Assembly (NCBI GenBank): GCA_900112325.1
Contig: FOLJ01000018.1
Location: 99,825-163,824 of the forward strand
DNA length: 64,000 bases
Source of the DNA: Micromonospora sediminimaris
Lineage (GTDB): Bacteria; Actinomycetota; Actinomycetes; Mycobacteriales; Micromonosporaceae
Direction: 5' to 3'
The notes below the pieces were generated by a model that was given only the letters and a program-made list of their open reading frames with translations, did no database searches and was not told the origin of the DNA. Below are positions 62,757 through 64,000 of the stretch, piece after piece. Positions within the stretch are counted from its first letter, which is position 1; each line of letters starts with the position of its first letter. The position numbers and the translations under genes were made by a program.

Positions 62757-64000
62757 CGCTGCCGTGCCTCCGGCTCCGCGGTCCCGTCCGCCTCGCGGCG
62801 GTCCGCACCGGATCCGGCGACCTCCGGTGCGGCCTCGATGTCGGCTGCCACGTCCTCGGCGGGCTCCGCGCCGGTGGTCGCATCGTGCTCGGGTCCGTCG
62901 GACGCCAGGTCACTGCCGACCGGGTCATCCTGGTCGGACACCTCGGCGGTGGTCGACGGGCCGGCGTCCGGGCTGGTCGGTACGGCACCGGGGGCACCGG
63001 GACCAGCTACCAGTTCCTCGGTCACCTCGTCCTCGTCGTCGCCCTCGATGACCACACCGTCGAGTTCGAGCAGCCGCTCGGCCGCGTCGGTCTCCGCCTC
63101 GGTGTCCACCTCCGCCGCGCGGGAGAACCACTCCCGTGCCTCGGCTCGCCGCCCGACGGCCAGCAGCGCGTCGGCGTACGCGTACCGCAGCCGTGCCGTC
63201 CACGGCTGGACGGTGTCGCTGGTCAGGTCGGGGACCTGAAGCATCGCCACGGCCGCGTCCCGCTGGCCGAGGTCGCCGCGCGCACCAGCGGCCACGATCA
63301 GCAGTTCGGTCGCCACCGCCGGGTCCAGCTTCTCCTGGTCGGCACCCCGGAACAGGTCGATGGCCCGCTCGGGACGGCCCAGTGCCCGCTCGCTGTCCGC
63401 GATCACCGCAAGGTGGCTCTGCGCACCGCTCATCCGGTGGTACGTCCGCAGCTCCGCGATGGCCGACTGCCACTCCCCGGCGTGGTAGGCGGCCAGGCCG
63501 ACTGCCTCCCGGACTGCGGAGATCCGCGATGCGAGCCGGCGAGCGGCCAGTGCGTGTGCGAGTGCCTCGGCCGGGTCGTCGTCGATCAGTTGGCCGGTCG
63601 CCACGAGGTGCCGGGCCACGGTGTCCGCGACCGGCTTCGCCAGCGACAGCAGTTCGGCGCGGACGTCCTTGTCCAGGTCGGTCGCGACGATCTCGTCGGA
63701 AAGCGCCGGCGCCTCCGTACGACCGTCCTCGGCCGTACCAGGTCCGTCCCGGTCCTCACGCTGCCCGAAGCGACGCTCGCCGTCCCGGAATCCACCGCTG
63801 CGGCGCTCGCCGCCACGATTATCCGCCCCTCGACGGAATCCGCTCTCCCGGCGCTCACCGAAGCCACCCGCTCCACGAGCGCGCTCACCACCACGGAACC
63901 CGCCCTCACGACGCTCACCGTCGCGGAAGCCACCTTCACGACGGTCACCGCCACGGAAACCACCCTCGCGACGCTCCCGGGAATCGCCGTCCCGGCGCTC
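62753..64000 (-). CDS. TPR protein with an RGG/glycine-arginine-rich N-terminal part (5' end off the window)
   Basis: 415 residues are visible; the start lies beyond 64000. The N-terminal 90 visible residues repeat glycine, arginine and aromatic units (GGFRDGERREGGFRGGERAR), which suggests RNA or nucleoprotein binding. From about residue 130 TPR helices follow (AGEWQSAIAELRTYHR, LGRPERAIDLFRG, LRYAYADALLAVGRRAEARE), and the last 120 residues are acidic and disordered. The order is similar to actinobacterial genes annotated as TPR or tetratricopeptide proteins upstream of a HAD gene. Confidence 0.75.
   Translation of the reverse strand, partial: ERRDGDSRERREGGFRGGDRREGGFRDGERREGGFRGGERARGAGGFGERRESGFRRGADNRGGERRSGGFRDGERRFGQREDRDGPGTAEDGRTEAPALSDEIVATDLDKDVRAELLSLAKPVADTVARHLVATGQLIDDDPAEALAHALAARRLASRISAVREAVGLAAYHAGEWQSAIAELRTYHRMSGAQSHLAVIADSERALGRPERAIDLFRGADQEKLDPAVATELLIVAAGARGDLGQRDAAVAMLQVPDLTSDTVQPWTARLRYAYADALLAVGRRAEAREWFSRAAEVDTEAETDAAERLLELDGVVIEGDDEDEVTEELVAGPGAPGAVPTSPDAGPSTTAEVSDQDDPVGSDLASDGPEHDATTGAEPAEDVAADIEAAPEVAGSGADRREADGTAEPEARQR

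Overview
The window looks like chromosomal DNA of a high-GC actinomycete, most likely a member of the Micromonosporaceae (Micromonospora or a close relative). Codon third positions are strongly G/C, signal peptides and lipoboxes are of actinobacterial type, and the DUF6244-type gene at 29.4-29.9 kb is a family I associate with that family of organisms. The right-hand gene order (tlyA, nadK, recN, steA, mctB/steB, pyrG, NUDIX, ald, xerD, parA, scpA, scpB, rluB, cmk, der) matches the order known from Mycobacterium tuberculosis and other actinobacteria. Placement is by recognition of families and gene order, not by a database search.

The left 36 kb is accessory. It starts with a NUDIX hydrolase, then a distinctly AT-richer patch (about 1.2-3.8 kb: P-loop kinase, family 2 glycosyltransferase, two small membrane proteins). 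Next come a NarL-type two-component pair with a lipoprotein and a small secreted protein beside it, a large TPR-STAND ATPase broken by a one-base frameshift, and an OmpR-type two-component pair divergent from an ABC exporter. A PucR-type regulator then diverges from a flavin monooxygenase/SDR/MFS operon. Two pieces of an IS701-type transposase and several gene fragments lie in the gaps.

From 21.3 to 36.3 kb the window is a decayed, defence-rich island. It holds a four-gene run with a GTPase-like protein that lacks its P-loop, an unrecognised gene with a weak PD-(D/E)XK-like motif next to a truncated SNF2-helicase N-terminus, and a compact CHAT-type protease candidate. It also holds a DUF6244/CdiA-type tRNase toxin/SitI3 immunity module, an HNH endonuclease, and a DUF262-AlbA_2 fusion. 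An IS3 remnant (25.5 kb) and an internally deleted, frameshifted IS3 copy (33.9-35.0 kb) bracket part of it. The right edge is a tyrosine integrase lacking its catalytic tyrosine, next to tRNA-Pro(GGG), the usual signature of an integrated element.

From 36.5 kb to the end the genes are core and almost all on the minus strand, many with 4-bp stop/start overlaps. They cover ribosome assembly and rRNA modification (der, rluB, tlyA), nucleotide metabolism (cmk, pyrG, nadK), chromosome organisation and repair (parA, scpA, scpB, xerD, recN), cell division and envelope (steA, mctB/steB, murJ) and a NagD-like HAD phosphatase with a TPR/RGG-repeat protein at the edge. Between mctB and pyrG this genome carries four envelope genes (MraY-like transferase, MurJ, GT4 glycosyltransferase, alkaline-phosphatase-like membrane protein) that are not between them in M. 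tuberculosis.
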